Positions 50,055-62,700 of a stretch of 64,000 nt of DNA are shown piece by piece. Made by a program: the position numbers and the translations under genes. Each line of letters opens with the position of its first letter. Within the stretch, counting starts at the first letter, position 1. The notes below the pieces were generated by a model. That model saw only the letters and a program-made list of their open reading frames with translations. It did no database searches and was not told the origin of the DNA. Location of the stretch: positions 12,171,814-12,235,813 of the forward strand of contig NC_080548.1 of NCBI RefSeq assembly GCF_028640845.1, in the 5' to 3' direction. The DNA comes from Ahaetulla prasina. Its lineage: Eukaryota > Chordata > Lepidosauria > Squamata > Colubridae.

Positions 50055-50507
50055 CAATAGTCCTCGACTTACAGACTCTGTTTAAAGTTACCATGGCACT
50101 GAAAAAAATGGGCTTATTTGGTTCACTACTGATAATCCTTGACTTACAGCAGTTCACTTAGTGACCGTTTGAAGTTACAACGGCACTGAAAAAGTGACTT
50201 ATAGTTATTTTTCACACTTATGACCGTTGCAGCATCCCCATGGTCACGTGGTTGACATTTGGATGCTTGACAACTGACTCGCAGTTATGACGGTTGCAGA
50301 GTCCTGGGATGATGTGATCCCCTTTTGCGACCGTCTGACAAGCAAAGTCAAGGGGGAAACCAGATTCACTTAATGACCACTTTACTAATTTGACAACTGC
50401 AGTGATTCACTTAACAAATCTGACAAGAAAAGTCGTAGAAGGGGGCAAAACTCGCTTAACAAATTTCTCATTGAGCAATATAGATGTTGGGCTCAACTGT
50501 GGTGGTA
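50055..50507. mobile_element. Tigger-like copy with duplicated left end
   Basis: TAGTCCTCGACTTACAGACT at 50058 and a second terminus-like TAATCCTTGACTTACAGCAG near 50134. The body follows to AACTGTGGTGGTAAG. Confidence 0.65.
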
Positions 50508-51225
50508 AGTTTTATTTATTTATTTATTTATTTATTTTGTCACAACAATATATGTAGGAATCATACAAAAGATTATATAGTATATAAACATATATGGGTA
50601 AATATAAGAAGGTGTAAGCATATATATAGAAAGAAGAAAAGAAAAACAATAGGACAGGAACGGTAGGCACGTTTGTGCGCTTATGCACGCCCCTTATGGT
50701 CCTCTTAGGAATGGGGTGAGGTCAATAGTAGAAAGTTTTTGGATAAAGCTTTTAGGATTATGGGAAGAGACCACAGAGTCAGGTAAAGTGTTCCAAGCAC
50801 TGATGATTCTGTTACAGAAGTCATATTTTCTGCAATCTAGATTAAAGCGGTTGACATTAAGTTTAAATCTATTAGTTGCTCTAGTATTATTGCAATTAAA
50901 GCTGAAGTAGTCTTTAACCGGAAGGACATTACAATAGATGATTCTATGAGTTAAGCTTAGGTCTTGTCGAAGGCGACGGAGTTCCAAGCTTTCTAAGCCT
51001 AGGATTTCAAGTCTGGTGGGATAGGGTATTCTATTGTTTTCAGAGGAATGGAGAACTCTTGTAAAATATTTCTGGACACGTTCAATTGTATTGATGTCAG
51101 AGATGTGGTGAGGGTTCCAAACAGGCGAGCTGTATTCTAGAATTGGTCTAGCAAATGTTTTAAGTTGAAGACTACCTGCAATTTTACAGATGCTGTCAAA
51201 CATCTGCTTCAAGTAGCAATAGCAC
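50508..51225 (-). mobile_element. Rex1/CR1-type LINE 3' end with intact ORF2 C-terminus
   Basis: (TTTA)n then TTTTGTCACAACAATATATG, then a 172-codon minus-strand frame: FARPILEYSSPVWNPHHISD, LGLESLELRRLRQDL and IISAWNTLPDSVVSS. This is the C-terminal region typical of Rex1/CR1-clade LINEs. It is 5'-truncated near 51215. Confidence 0.8.
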
Positions 51226-51231
51226 TTACAC

Positions 51232-51456
51232 TGATATACCGCTTCACAGTGCTTTTACAGCCCTCTCTAAGCGGTTTACAGAGTCAGCATTCCACCCCCC
51301 CAACAATCAGGGTCCTCATTTTACCCACCTCGGAAGGATAGAAGGCTGAGTCAGCCTTGAGCTGGTGAGACTCGAACTGCCAAACTGCTGGCAGCCGGTG
51401 ATCAGCAGATGTAGCCTGCAGTACTGCACTCTAACCACTGCGCCACCGTGACTCAA
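51232..51456 (-). mobile_element. tRNA/CORE-type SINE with L2-like tail
   Basis: GATATACCGCTTCACAGTGC and AGCGGTTTACAG form the L2-like end. The body AAGGCTGAGTCAGCCTTGAG and a tRNA-like end with GAGACTCGAACTG and ACCACTGCGCCACC follow. Confidence 0.78.
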
Positions 51457-52565
51457 GTAGTCCTCGACTTATGACCGGTCGCTTAGCGACTCTTGAGAGA
51501 TATGACAGATGTCTTAAAAATTACTTATCGCCCAATTCTGAGGTTCTGACAGTCACATGATCGCATTGTGGATGCTCAGCAACCGGTCTGCATTTACGTC
51601 TCTTTGCAGTGACCTGTGGTCATGTGATGGCAATCGACAATATTTTTGCCGGAAACTGGATATTCCAGTTTCCGACAAAAACGGACTCATAGCAGACATT
51701 GCCCCTGCTTAATAACTGCAGCATTCACATTAAGCACAGGGTTTGCTTAATGACCACCACACACACAAAAAAAGCTCATAAAATGGAGTCAGTCATGTGA
51801 TGACCCTTTTGGTATTCCTGGCTGGAGAGTCAGCATAAAACGTAAGGGAGATTTTTGTCATGAGACTGAATTCTGAATAGAGGTTAAGATAATTTAAATA
51901 AGAATCTTGGTTTATGGAGATACTTAGAAGTAGAATCTGTATATAGAGGTTAAATAGGATAAGAGATACCAATGTAGGAAAAGCTGTTATGAGTAATGTA
52001 ATTTTGACGTGTTTGTCTTTGTGTGTTTTATTTATATTTTTTTGTTTTTGTGTATTGTGCTTTTTTTTGTATTTTGTATTTTAACTTTTACAGGATGTGG
52101 TGGCTCAGTGGCTAGGACACTTAGCTTGTCGATCGAAAGGTCAGCGGTTCGAATCCCTAGTATCCCCGCGTAATGGGGTGAGTTCCTGTTACTTGTCCCA
52201 GCTTCTGCCAACCTAGCAGTTCGAAAGCACTTAAAAAATGCAAGCAGAAAAATAGGGACCACCTTTGGTGGGAAGGTAACAGCGTTTCGTGTGCCTTTGG
52301 CGTTGAATCATACCAGCCACATGACCACGGAGACGTATTTGGACAGCGCTGGCTCTTCGGCTATGAAACGGAGATGAGCACCACCTCCTAGAGTCGGGAA
52401 TGACTAGCACATATGTGCGAGGGGAACCTTTACCTTTACCTATTTTAACTTTTGGAAATTCAATAAATATTATTTTTTTTAAAAAATGAAGTCAGTCATG
52501 TCACCCTTTTCCAGAACATCACAACTTGCCAGGCTCAAATATGGTCTTAAGTTGAGGACTACCTG
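51457..52565. mobile_element. Tigger-like element split by a Sauria SINE and other sequence
   Basis: AGTAGTCCTCGACTTATGAC at 51457 and TCTTAAGTTGAGGACTACCTG near 52550 are the ends. The TTTTCCAGAACATC... part resumes after the SINE at 52492. Confidence 0.6.
52092..52442 (+). mobile_element. Sauria SINE, full length
   Basis: GGATGTGGTGGCTCAGTGGC head, A/B boxes (GGTTCGAATCCCTAG at about 52146-52160), the conserved body and the BovB-type tail CCTTTACCTTTACC. This is the best-preserved copy in the window. Confidence 0.92.
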
Positions 52566-52786
52566 CACTGTATCAGGTTGTATGTGCTACGGCACAGATT
52601 TTGTCCTCATTATGTAATCCTGGAATGCCGATCTGATAGTAGAAGGGAGCCAAAATAAAAATAAAAATAATAATGGGTGGAGGACTTGGAAATGTGGATA
52701 GAAAGGGCGTGATAAGGTTACTCCCTATATCTGTAGAGCCCTTGCAATGTAGTAAGACATGCCAGTTGTTTTGAATATATGTAGGA

Positions 52787-53100
52787 TTGCCGTCTGCAGA
52801 ATTTTTTCACGAAAGTAGGTTTAAGGTTAAATTTGATACGATGGAGAAGTTTACTAATCTTAAACTACATACAAAAACAGCGAGTGAAGAGCTTTGCTCA
52901 TCTAGAGAGAATGTCTTGGGATTCTATAAATACAAGGCATATAGAAAGAGAGGAGAAGGCAGAAGAACACCAGGCAGACCCAGAAGATAGAGAGACAACA
53001 TCAAAGACACAATACAACAGCATCAAATAACAACTGTTGAAGCGGCCAGAAGTGCAAGAACCAAAATTTTTTATCTCCTGGGACACTTCGAGTGGTAAAA
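52787..53100 (+). mobile_element. LINE ORF C-terminal fragment, RTE-like
   Basis: Frameshifted remnants FAHLERMSWDSIN, GRRTPGRPRR and RDNIKDTIQ resemble the GHVxRM...GRPxxRWxDDI end of RTE-type and related reverse transcriptases. Assignment is tentative. Confidence 0.45.
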
Positions 53101-53397
53101 GAGGAAGAGAAGAAGGAGAAGAAGAAGAAGGGGAGGGGAACGGAGAGGGGGAGGAAGGAGAAAGAGCAGCAGCAGAGAAAGAGGAAGCGGAGGAGGAGGA
53201 GAAGAAGAAGAAGAGAAGAAGAAGAAGAAAAAGAAGATGAAGAAGAGAAGAAGAAGAAAAAGAAGACGACGAAGAGAAGAAGAAGAAGACAAAGAGAAGA
53301 AGAAGGAAAAGAAGATAAAGACGAAGACGAAGACGAAGACGAAGACGAAGACGAAGACGAAGAAGAAGAAGAAGAAGAAGAAGAAGAAGAAGAAGGC
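53098..53397. repeat. Purine-rich (GAA)n/(GAC)n tract, ~300 bp
   Basis: An almost pure purine strand with GAAGAA, GGAG and AAGACG units. It includes about eight GAAGAC/GACGAA units at 53317-53365 and about ten GAA units at the end. The polyserine, polyglutamate and polylysine ORFs here are artefacts. Confidence 0.95.
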
Positions 53398-53695
53398 CAT
53401 CTGTTTTGCAAATCCAAATGTATCTTTGGCTTTTAGGTGTGGTAATGGAGAGGAGAATTATCAGATTATATAAGCCATTTTGGGAGTTGGGTTGATCTCT
53501 ATTTACGTCTGCCCTACTTGGCCATCCCTGGATCATAACTTTCCTTCAGTGACCTGCAGACAATTTCTGTTGACTGGTCATTGCAGAGGATAAACATGTT
53601 CTTATTGTCTTTCTTACAGGATCGAAGGAAACCTGTTTTGCCAGTTATGGGCCACTTCAAACTTTATCTTGAAAGAGCCTTCAGATATCCTAAAA

Positions 53696-53813
53696 CAGGG
53701 GTCTGCAAACTTGGCTCTTTTAAGACTTGTGGACTTCAACTCCCAAAGCTGGCTGAGGAACTCTGGGAGTTGAAGTCCACAAGTCTTAAAAGAGCCAAGT
53801 TTGCAGACCCCTG
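53696..53813. mobile_element. Palindromic hAT MITE
   Basis: The 118-bp palindrome starts CAGGGGTCTGCAAACTTGG. Flanks TCCTAAAA and TCCTAAGA match at seven of eight. Confidence 0.88.
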
Positions 53814-53824
53814 TCCTAAGATAA

Positions 53825-54436
53825 GGAGGACTTCCCAGGATTCTACAATCCCAGGATTCCCTTGAAATGAGCACCCACCCACCCCTCCAAAGGTTACATG
53901 AGTTAGTTGCTGGGACTTGCCAATACAAGCCAGTTCATTATGACCTCAAATCTTTCATGGTATGTGGGAACGATCTTGGGAGATAGGAGGAAGAGCTGCA
54001 GATTAGGCAATGATCAGATCAGAGATAGACGAGCTCTTAGAAGGAATCAGGGCATGGCAAACATCTCATAAGGGACCATCATCTTCTTGGAACCATAAAG
54101 GGGAGGGGAGGGAAGGAGAGGGGGAGAGTGTGGTAGAATGTAGTCTGGATTCCCAGGAGGCAGGGGTTGCATTCCAGAGGAGTGAAACACAGCAAAGTTT
54201 AGATAGCTTGCGTGGAAGAAAGATACTTAAAATAAATCCTCCCTAATAATTTCCAGCGCATATGTTTCATGGTGCAAGTCATTTGCTTCAGCTTGGCAAC
54301 ATTTCTTCTTTGTGGCTAAGGAACAATAAAGGAGATTGTTTGGAAGAACCTCCATGTATCTATCTTGGCTTTTACAACCCGACAGAGAGAGCTGTACTTT
54401 CTGTCTTACAAGATCCTGTTAATGTAACCGACAATC
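53825..54436. other. Intergenic sequence without recognised element
   Basis: No repeat, exon or regulatory feature recognised. Confidence 0.45.
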
Positions 54437-55023
54437 AAGTAAGATTTATAATGCCTTGGTAAGGCCGCGCTTGGTCACCACGATCTAAAAAAAGATGTGG
54501 AGACTCTAGGAAGAGTGCAGAGAAGAGCAACAAAGATGATTAGGAGACTGGAGGCTAAAACATATAAAGAACAGTTGCTGGAATTGCGTATATCTAGTTT
54601 AATGAAAAGAAGGACTAGGGGAGACATGAGAGCAGTCTTCCAATATCTCAGGGGATGCCACAAAGAAGAGGGAGTCAAACTATTCTCCAAAGTACCTGAG
54701 GGCAGGACAAGAAGCAGTGGGTGGAAACTAATCAAGGAGAGAAGCAACTTAGAACTAAAGAGAAATTTCCTGACAGTTAGAAAAATTAATCAGTGGAACA
54801 ACTTGCCTGCAGAAGTTGTGAATGCTCCAACACTGGAAATCTTTAAGAAGATGTTGGATAACCATTTGTCTGAAGTGGTGTAGGGTTTCCTGCCTAAGCA
54901 GGGAATTGGATTAGAAGACCTCCAAGATCCCTTCCAACTCTGTTACTCTATTCTATTCTATTCTATTCTATTCTATTCTATTCTATTCTATTCTATTCTA
55001 TTCTATTCTATTCTATTCTATTC
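54437..55023 (+). mobile_element. CR1 LINE 3' end with (ATTCT)n tail
   Basis: TTATAATGCCTTGGTAAGGC starts the fragment. A 128-codon frame holds [20 protein letters not shown] and [20 protein letters not shown]. The end CTTCCAACTCTGTTACTCTA passes into about 14 ATTCT units (54945-55023). Confidence 0.88.
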
Positions 55024-55074
55024 AAGAGCTAGTCCTTCTGGGTGTGCTTTCCATCTATATTTCTTTGCAGGGCT

Positions 55075-55282
55075 GACCAGCTTTTGCGACCTTCTGACAA
55101 GCCAAGTCAATGGGGAAGCTAGATTCATTTAGCAACCGGGTTACTAACTTATCAACTGCAGTCATTCACTTAACAACCAAGGCAAAAAAGGTCATAAAAT
55201 GGGGCAAAACTCACTTAACAAATGTCTCACTTAACAACAGAAATTTTGGGCTCAATTGCGGTTGTAACTCGAGGACTCCTAT
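55075..55282. mobile_element. Tigger-like fragment
   Basis: TTTGCGACCTTCTGACAAGC through GGTTGTAACTCGAGGACTCC; one terminus only. Confidence 0.7.
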
Positions 55283-55556
55283 TACCCACCCACACCATTA
55301 TTTCTGCAGTCAGTCCTGGAGCTCCCAAGATTGCCCTGCTAAAATCAGATGGCATAATTTCTTAAAAGATGGAGTAATAAAAACAAAACAAAGCTAAAAT
55401 AAAGCTTATAGACAGTCCTCTCCAGTAACACCAACTTATTCCTGACACATTTTCCTGCAGTCTTTAGAGGAATTAAATATATATATATATTTCCCAAAAA
55501 AGTGTATTCCACAGCTGTAAAAAGATGCTATCAGATTACATGTCAAACATAGAATA

Positions 55557-55562
55557 TTTATT
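55557..55562 (-). terminator. Candidate polyadenylation signal of IL22RA1
   Basis: AATAAA on the minus strand lies about 190 nt past the IL22RA1 stop codon, in AT-rich non-repeat sequence. It is the first canonical hexamer I see downstream. The cleavage site is not demonstrated. Confidence 0.4.
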
Positions 55563-55750
55563 TCATTCTATTTTCACATTTCCATCTAGCCAGTATAAAT
55601 ATAAATGTGGAATGCAGTTTTCTGAAAGTTCCTCCTTTTTAAGATATAGACATGGAGCTCACTGGAGAGCAATCAGGGTGCATTAGAAAAAAAAAGGATC
55701 AACTTTCCACTTCATTTTGTAGAAAGAAATTCCCAAAATCTTTATATTGC

Positions 55751-56707
55751 TTAAGAAGTTGCTTCCTCTGGGCCACCATCCCACTGGAGCTGCAGCTCCA
55801 AGTCATTGAACAAACTGGGGAAAGGTCCATTGAATTGATTAGTGTCCAGGATATTTGGGGAAAACTCTAAAGTCTGAGGCTCACTTTTTAATCCCCGGCT
55901 TTCTTGAGCTAGACAGTCTGTGATTTGGAATCCAAATGGATTGGAATGTAGAAAATTATCAGTCCAGGCAGAGAGACAGAAAGCTGTGCTGCGATCTTGA
56001 GGGAAGCTGTTGCAAGAAGAACGTGCAAACATGGGCAGGGGGACACTTAACAGTAGAGAATCACCTCCCTCTAAGATAGCATTTTGGCCAACTTCTAAAC
56101 TGGAAGGTAGAACTTCTGCCTGTTTTCTGTAGCTTCCTCTGCTTCTATAAACTGTGCTAGGTCTCCATTCTCCCAGAAGTCTTGGAGATTCTTGTGGTGG
56201 ACTTTTTGAGTCTTCCTGAAGTGGGAGATGTTGAATCTGGGGGATGGTTTCTACCACCAACCCTTCCTTCTGATGAACTGTGGTCAACTCTTTGTTAGTC
56301 CTTTCTGGTCTCTGGGCTTTGTAGTGTCCGTTGCTTATAAAAGAATCAAACTTAATCCCTTGGTTTGCCTTGTGGCTGCTCTCTTCAATGCATAATCCAT
56401 ACGTTAATGTGGAAGGATTGTCTCCTAGGATACGCAACCGGCTGTTCTTGATCACTTGTGGGGCATATCCAACTGAAGGACCATTCAAGGGTTGGTCAAG
56501 AGGCTGGAACGGTGGCATTTTAGACTGTTGCTGATAAGATGTCACTGTTGGATTGAATAATTTTTGGTCTTCTCCCATGCCCTGGATGTGATGGCTAATC
56601 TCAGTTGAACACACCCCTGGTTGGATTATTTTGGATAAATCATAAGGACTCAGGGCATGCTCCACATTTAATATGAGAGGTTGGAAATGGGAAATACCTT
56701 TGAAATC
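55751..56707 (-). CDS. IL22RA1: IL22RA1 exon 7 (cytoplasmic tail and stop)
   Basis: This exon has 318 codons plus the TAA at 55753-55751, with no interruption. It starts with [20 protein letters not shown], the JAK-binding box-1 region. Three YXXQ-type STAT3 docking motifs are visible: YQQQ, YAPQ and YKAQ. Human IL22RA1 has several clustered YAPQ repeats; here only one is YAPQ. A serine/proline-rich middle and an acidic end with LQLQWD follow. Confidence 0.93.
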   Translation of the reverse strand, partial: DFKGISHFQPLILNVEHALSPYDLSKIIQPGVCSTEISHHIQGMGEDQKLFNPTVTSYQQQSKMPPFQPLDQPLNGPSVGYAPQVIKNSRLRILGDNPSTLTYGLCIEESSHKANQGIKFDSFISNGHYKAQRPERTNKELTTVHQKEGLVVETIPQIQHLPLQEDSKSPPQESPRLLGEWRPSTVYRSRGSYRKQAEVLPSSLEVGQNAILEGGDSLLLSVPLPMFARSSCNSFPQDRSTAFCLSAWTDNFLHSNPFGFQITDCLAQESRGLKSEPQTLEFSPNILDTNQFNGPFPSLFNDLELQLQWDGGPEEATS

Positions 56708-59700
56708 CTATCAAGGAAGAAAGTTCAGCATTAGATGCTAGTTCAGAGTCTTATTTAAAAAATGCAATTTAAAATTTATTTTATTGATTAAAAGTTAATT
56801 TATCCCTCTTCAATTTGATTATTATTTATTGTTGAATTCAAAACTAAGTTTCATTTATATGTATTTTCTCCATGGATACTTATAACATTAGAGCAGTATT
56901 TTAAAACCTTGGCAGCAGAAGGACTAGGGGAGACATGATAGCAGTCTTCTAATATCCCAGGGGCTGCCAGAAAAAAGAGGGAGTCAAGCTATTCTCCAAA
57001 GCTCCTGAGGGTAGGACAAGAAGCAATGGGTGGAAACTAATCAAGGAGAGAAGCAACTTAGAACTAAGGAGAAATTTCCTGACAGTCAGAACAATTAATC
57101 ATTGGAACAACTTGCCTGCAGAAGTTGTGAATGCTCCAACACTGGAAGTTTTTAAGAAGATGTTGGATAACCATTTGTCTGAAGTGGTATAGGGTTTTCT
57201 GCCTAAGCAGTGGATTGGACTAGAAGACCTCAAGGTCCCTTCCAACTCTGTTATTCTATTCTATTCTGTATGTGGACTTCAATATGAGACCGTAATTCAT
57301 GATTTATGAGCCAATTTGGTCTAATGATTAAAGCACCAGTCCCAAAAGCAGAAGAGTGTTCTAGCCCTATTTTAGGCATGAAAATCAGCTGGGTGACTTT
57401 GGACCAATCACTAGGAGACTGTGAGTTCTAGTTCCATCTTAGGCCTGAAAGCCGGCTGGATAACTCTAGGTCATGACTCTCTCTTTCTCAGCCCAATTCA
57501 CCTTTTGTGTGGAAAATAGGAGGAGGAAGGAATATTGGGTATATTCACCACCTGGAGTTATTTATAAAAAACAATATAGATGAAAAAAGACAGATGAAAA
57601 AATAACAGAGACTTTTATAGTAGTTGAAAATTACATACCAAAGACGTAGGCTGCTGAATGGTGTGTTGTTTAACATACTTATACATGAAGTATAATACAG
57701 TTCCAAAGGTAAATATGATTATAAATATAATCATTCCAAACAGATACTGCAGCCAGGTGTTATCTACGGACAGAAGGCAACAAATTAATTAGTCAGTGTG
57801 GAGACATGAAGAAGAAGAAGAAAAAAATCTGAATTGCCCAAATCTTCTAGGGCAGGCTGGAGAATAATCATCTTTCTATCTGTATTTAAAGGAACCAATA
57901 ATTTGGATTATCAAAACGTCCTCAATTATATGGGAACAACAATGAAAATCAAAATCGACCAAAGATGGCCAAGAAAAGGCTACATTCAGGCATAACCTAG
58001 AATAGAATAGAATAGAATAGAATTCTTTATTGGCCAAGTGTGCTTGGACACACAAGGAATTTGTCTTTGGTGCATATGCTCTCAGTGTACATAAAAAGAC
58101 AAGATACATTCGTCAAGAATAATAAGGTACAACACTTAATGATTGTCAAAGGGTACAAATAAGCAGTCAGGAAACAATCAATATCAATATAAATCATAAG
58201 GATACCAGCAACAAAATTACAGTCATGCAGTCATAAGTGGGAGGAGTTGGGTGATAGGAACAATGAGAAGACTAATAGCAATGCAACCTTAGTGAACAGT
58301 TTGACAGTGTTGAGGGAATTATTTGTTTAGCAGAGTGATGGCGTTCAGGAAAAAACTGTCCTTGTGTCTAGTTGTTCCGGTGTGCAGTGCTCTATAGCGT
58401 CGTTTTGAGGGTAGGAGTTGAAACAATTTATGTCCAGGATGCGAAGGGTCTGTAAATATTTTCACAGCCTTCTTTTTGACTCGATCAGTATACAGATCCT
58501 CCATGGAAGGTAGGTTGGTAGCCATTGTTTTTTCTGCAGTTCTAATTATCCTCTGAAATCTGTGTCTGTCTTGTTGGGTTGCAGAACCAAACCAGAGAGT
58601 TCTAGAGGTGCAGGTGACAGATTCAAGATTTATATAAATGAGAGTCAGGTAAATCAAGAAATTCTAGTCTGTTCACCTTGTTCCCACTGCTTTCATTTTC
58701 TATCTTGCCAATACCTCATAAAAATGGATCGGGACAAACAAAAATAAAAATGATTTTTATTCAGATATTACAGATCATGATCAACACTGTCAAACTATTT
58801 ACTAAATATGCACTGCTATTAATTTTCTCATCATTCCCATCACCCATCTCCTTCCACTTATGACTGTATGACTGTAGCTTTGTTGCTTGTATTCTTACGA
58901 TTTATATTGATATCGATTGTTTCCTGATCGCTTATTTGTATCCTATGACTATCATTAAGTGTTACCTTATGATTCTTGGTGAACGTACCTCAGCCGAAGA
59001 GGTTATAAAAAAGGGCCTTTAAAAGGCTCCTCTGATGATCCCAGCTGAGTTGCCTGATCGTCAGAGGCTTTTCTTTTCTTTTAAAAGCATTATTTTTGGC
59101 CTTTGAAAGAAAAAAAAAGCCTCTGACGATCAGGCAACTCAGCTGGGATCATCAGAGGAGCCTTTTTTTTTAATTTGCATTTATATTTATTTATTTTATT
59201 TATTTATTATTCGAATTTATATACCGCCCTATCTCCCAAAGGACTCAGGGCGGTTTACAGGCATATAAAACATCAATATCAATATACAAATTAAAATAAT
59301 CCTTAAAAAACTTATTCTAGCGCCCGAATTATTAAAAATAGAAATATGAATATCAAATATAAATATTAAAATCAATTTAAAACCCCTCTAAATTTAAAAA
59401 TCTAAGCCAGTCCTGCACAGATGAATAAATGTGTCTTGAGCTCGCGACGGAAGGTTCGAAGGTCAGGAAGTTGACGGAGTCCTGGGGGGAGTTCGTTCCA
59501 GAGGGTGGGAGCCCCACAGAGAAGGCCCTTCCTGGGCGCCGCCAACCGACACTGCCTAGCTGACGGCACCCTGAGGAGTCCCTCTGTGAGAGCGCACGGG
59601 TCGGTGAGAGGTATCTGGTCGCAGTAGGCGGTCCCAGATAACCCGCCCTATGCCATGGAGCGCTTTAAAGGTGGTCACCAAAACCTTGAAGCGCACCGGA

Positions 59701-62700
59701 AGGCCACAGGTAGCCAGTGCAGCCTGCGCAGGATGGGTGTTATGCGGGAGCCACGAGGGCTCCTCTATCACCCGCAGCCGCATTCTGAACTAACTGCAGC
59801 CTCCGGATGCCCTTCAAGGAAGCCCCATGTAGAGAGCGTTGCAGTAATCCAGGCGAGACGTCACAAGGGCGTGAGTGACCGTGCAAAGGGCCTCCCGGTC
59901 CAGAAAGGCGCAACTGGCGCACCAGGCGAACCTGGTAGAACGCTCTCCTGGAGACGGCCGTCAAATGATCTTCTAGAGACAGCCGCTCATCCAGGAGGAC
60001 GCTGTTGCGCACCTCTCCATCGGGCCAATGACTCGCCACCGATGGTCAGCCGCGGATTTAGCTGACTGTACCGGGATGCCGCATCCACAGCCACTCTGTC
60101 TTGGAGGGATTGAGCTTGAGCCTGTTTCTCCCCATCCAGACCCGCACGGCCTCCAGGCACCGGGACAGCACTTGATAACCGTTGGGGTGGTCCGTGTGAA
60201 AAGTACAGCTGGGTGTCATCCGCATACAGCTGGTACCTCACACCGAACCCACTGATGATCTCACCCAGCGGTTTCATGTAGATGTTGAACAGAAGGCGAG
60301 AGGATCGATCCCTGCGGCACCCCACAAGTGAGGGGCCTCGGGGCCGACCTCTGCCCCCCTGTCAACACCGACTGCGACCGGTCGGAGAGATAGGAGGAGA
60401 ACCACCGGTAAACGGTGCCTCCCACTCCCAATCCCTCCAACCGGCGCAGCAGGATACCATGGTCGATGGTATCGAAAGCTGCTGAGAGGTCTAATAGGAC
60501 CAGGGCAGAGGAACAACCCCTATCCCTGGCCCTCCAGAGATCATCCACCAACGCGACCAAAGCCGTCTCCGTGCTGTAACCGGGCCGGAAACCGGACTGG
60601 AACGGGTCTAGATAGACAGTTTCATCCAGGTGTAAGGGAAACTGATATGCCACCATACTCTCAACAACCTTCGCCGCGAAGCGAAGGTTGGAGACCGGAC
60701 GATAATTACCTAAAACAGCCGGGTCCAGGGAAGGCTTCTTGAGGAGGGGCCTCACCACCGCCTCTTTCAAGGCGGCCGGAAAGACACCCTCCACCAAAGA
60801 AGCGCTCGTAATCGCCTGGAGCCAGCCTCGGGTCACCTCCTGCGTGGCCAGCACCAACCAGGAGGGGCACGGGTCCAGTAAACATGTGGTGGCATTCAGC
60901 CTCCCCAACAACCTGTCCATGTCCTCGGGAGCAACAGGGTCAAACTCATCCCATAAAATGTCACCAAGACCACCCTCAGCCGTCTCACCCGTATCACCGC
61001 AATCTTGGTCCAAACCATCCCGAAGCTGAACGATTTTATCGTATAGATAACCGTTAAACTCCTCAGCACGTCCCTGCAACGGGTCATCCCGCTCCCCCTG
61101 GTGTAGGAGGGAGCGGGTCACCCGAAACAGGGCGGCTGGGCGGTTATCTGCCGATGCAATGAGGGAGGAGGCGTAGCTACGCCTCGCTTCCCTCAATGCC
61201 ACTAGGTAAGTCCTAGTATAGGACTTCACTAGTGTCCGATCAGCTTCTGAACGGCTAGACCTCCAGGAGCTCTCTAGGCGTCTTCTCCGGCGCTTCATCC
61301 CTCTCAGCTCCTCGGAGAACCAAGGAGCCGGTTGGGACCTGCGCCGGGTCAGAGGCCGCAAAGGCACGACACGGTCTAAGGCCCCGCCGCGCCCGCTCCC
61401 AGGCCGCAACAAGTTCCTCAACCGAGCCGTGAGCCAGACCCTCAGGAAATGGCCCAAGCTCCGTCCGGAACCCATCCGGGTCCATCAGGCGCCTGGGACG
61501 GAACCAACGATCGGCTCCGCCTCCCTGCGGTGGTGAATGGCGGTCAGAAAGTCTAGGCGAAGAAGAGAGTGATCTGACCATGACAAAGGTTCAATGACTA
61601 TTTCCTTTAAGTCCAGATCTCTCAACCACTGACCAGAGACAAAAATCAGGTCCAGAGTGCCACCCCCAATGTGAGTAGGGCCATCAACTACTTGGGTCAG
61701 GTCCAAGGCCGTCATGGAAGCCATGAACTCCCGAGCTGCCGTCGATGACGAGCCGGAAGATGGCAAGTTAAAGTCCCCCATGACTAAAAGTCTGGGGGTC
61801 TCAACTGCCACCCCAGCCAGCACCTCCAGGAGCTCGGGCAGGGCGGCTGTCACGCAGCAAGGAGCCAGGTACGTGACCAGCAAGCCCATCTGACACCTAT
61901 GACCCCACCTCACAAAGAGGGATTCACACCCGGCAATCTGAGGTACAGTGGTCTCCCTCGGCTCTAGACTCTCTTCAGACCTTCTCTGAAGACTCAGGGC
62001 GGCTTACACTATGTTAGCAATAGTCTTCATCCTATTTGTATATTTATATACAAAGTCAACTTATTGCCCCCAACAATCTGGGTCCTCATTTTACCTACCT
62101 TATAAAGGATGGAAGGCTGAGTCAACCTTGGGCCTGGTGGGACTAGAACCTGCAGTAATTGAAGGCAGCTGTGTTAATAACAGACTGTCTTACCAGTCTG
62201 AGCCAACCTCGGCTGAAGAGGTTGTAGAAAAAAATGCTTTTAAAAGTCTCTGACGATCCCAGCTAAGCTGCGTGATCATCAGAGGCTTTTGTTTCTTTTA
62301 AAAGCATTTTTTTTGGCCGAAGGAAAAAATGCTTTTAAAAGTAAAAAAAAAAACCTCTGATGATCGCGCGGCTCAGCTGGGCATGGGGTGTGGGCAGGGA
62401 TTTTTGCTACCAGTTCTCTGAACCACCCGCTGGCGATCCAGTCTGAACCGGGAGCATTTCACCCCTGGCATTAATGCATGAAACCTCACAAAAGCAGCAT
62501 ATAAAATGTGTATCAGAGCAGTGATACATACAGCAAGAGTGATGAGTAAAATTATGAACAAAATTAAATGATGTATGAGCAGTTACTGGGGGGGCTATAC
62601 ACCAGTTAGTCCTCGACAACCACAATTGACCTCAAAATTTCTGTTGCTAAGTGAGAAGTTTGGTGAGTGAGTTTTGCAAAGCTGGCTGAGGAATTCTGGG

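Noticed and set aside
53037..53440. Long ORFs on both strands with polyserine, polyglutamate, polylysine and polyphenylalanine
   Set aside because: They are all translations of one (GAA)n/(GAC)n purine tract in several frames; no unique sequence or splice context supports a gene.
60261..61475. 404-codon minus-strand ORF as a host gene
   Set aside because: It is L2 reverse transcriptase ([17 protein letters not shown]), frameshifted at both ends.
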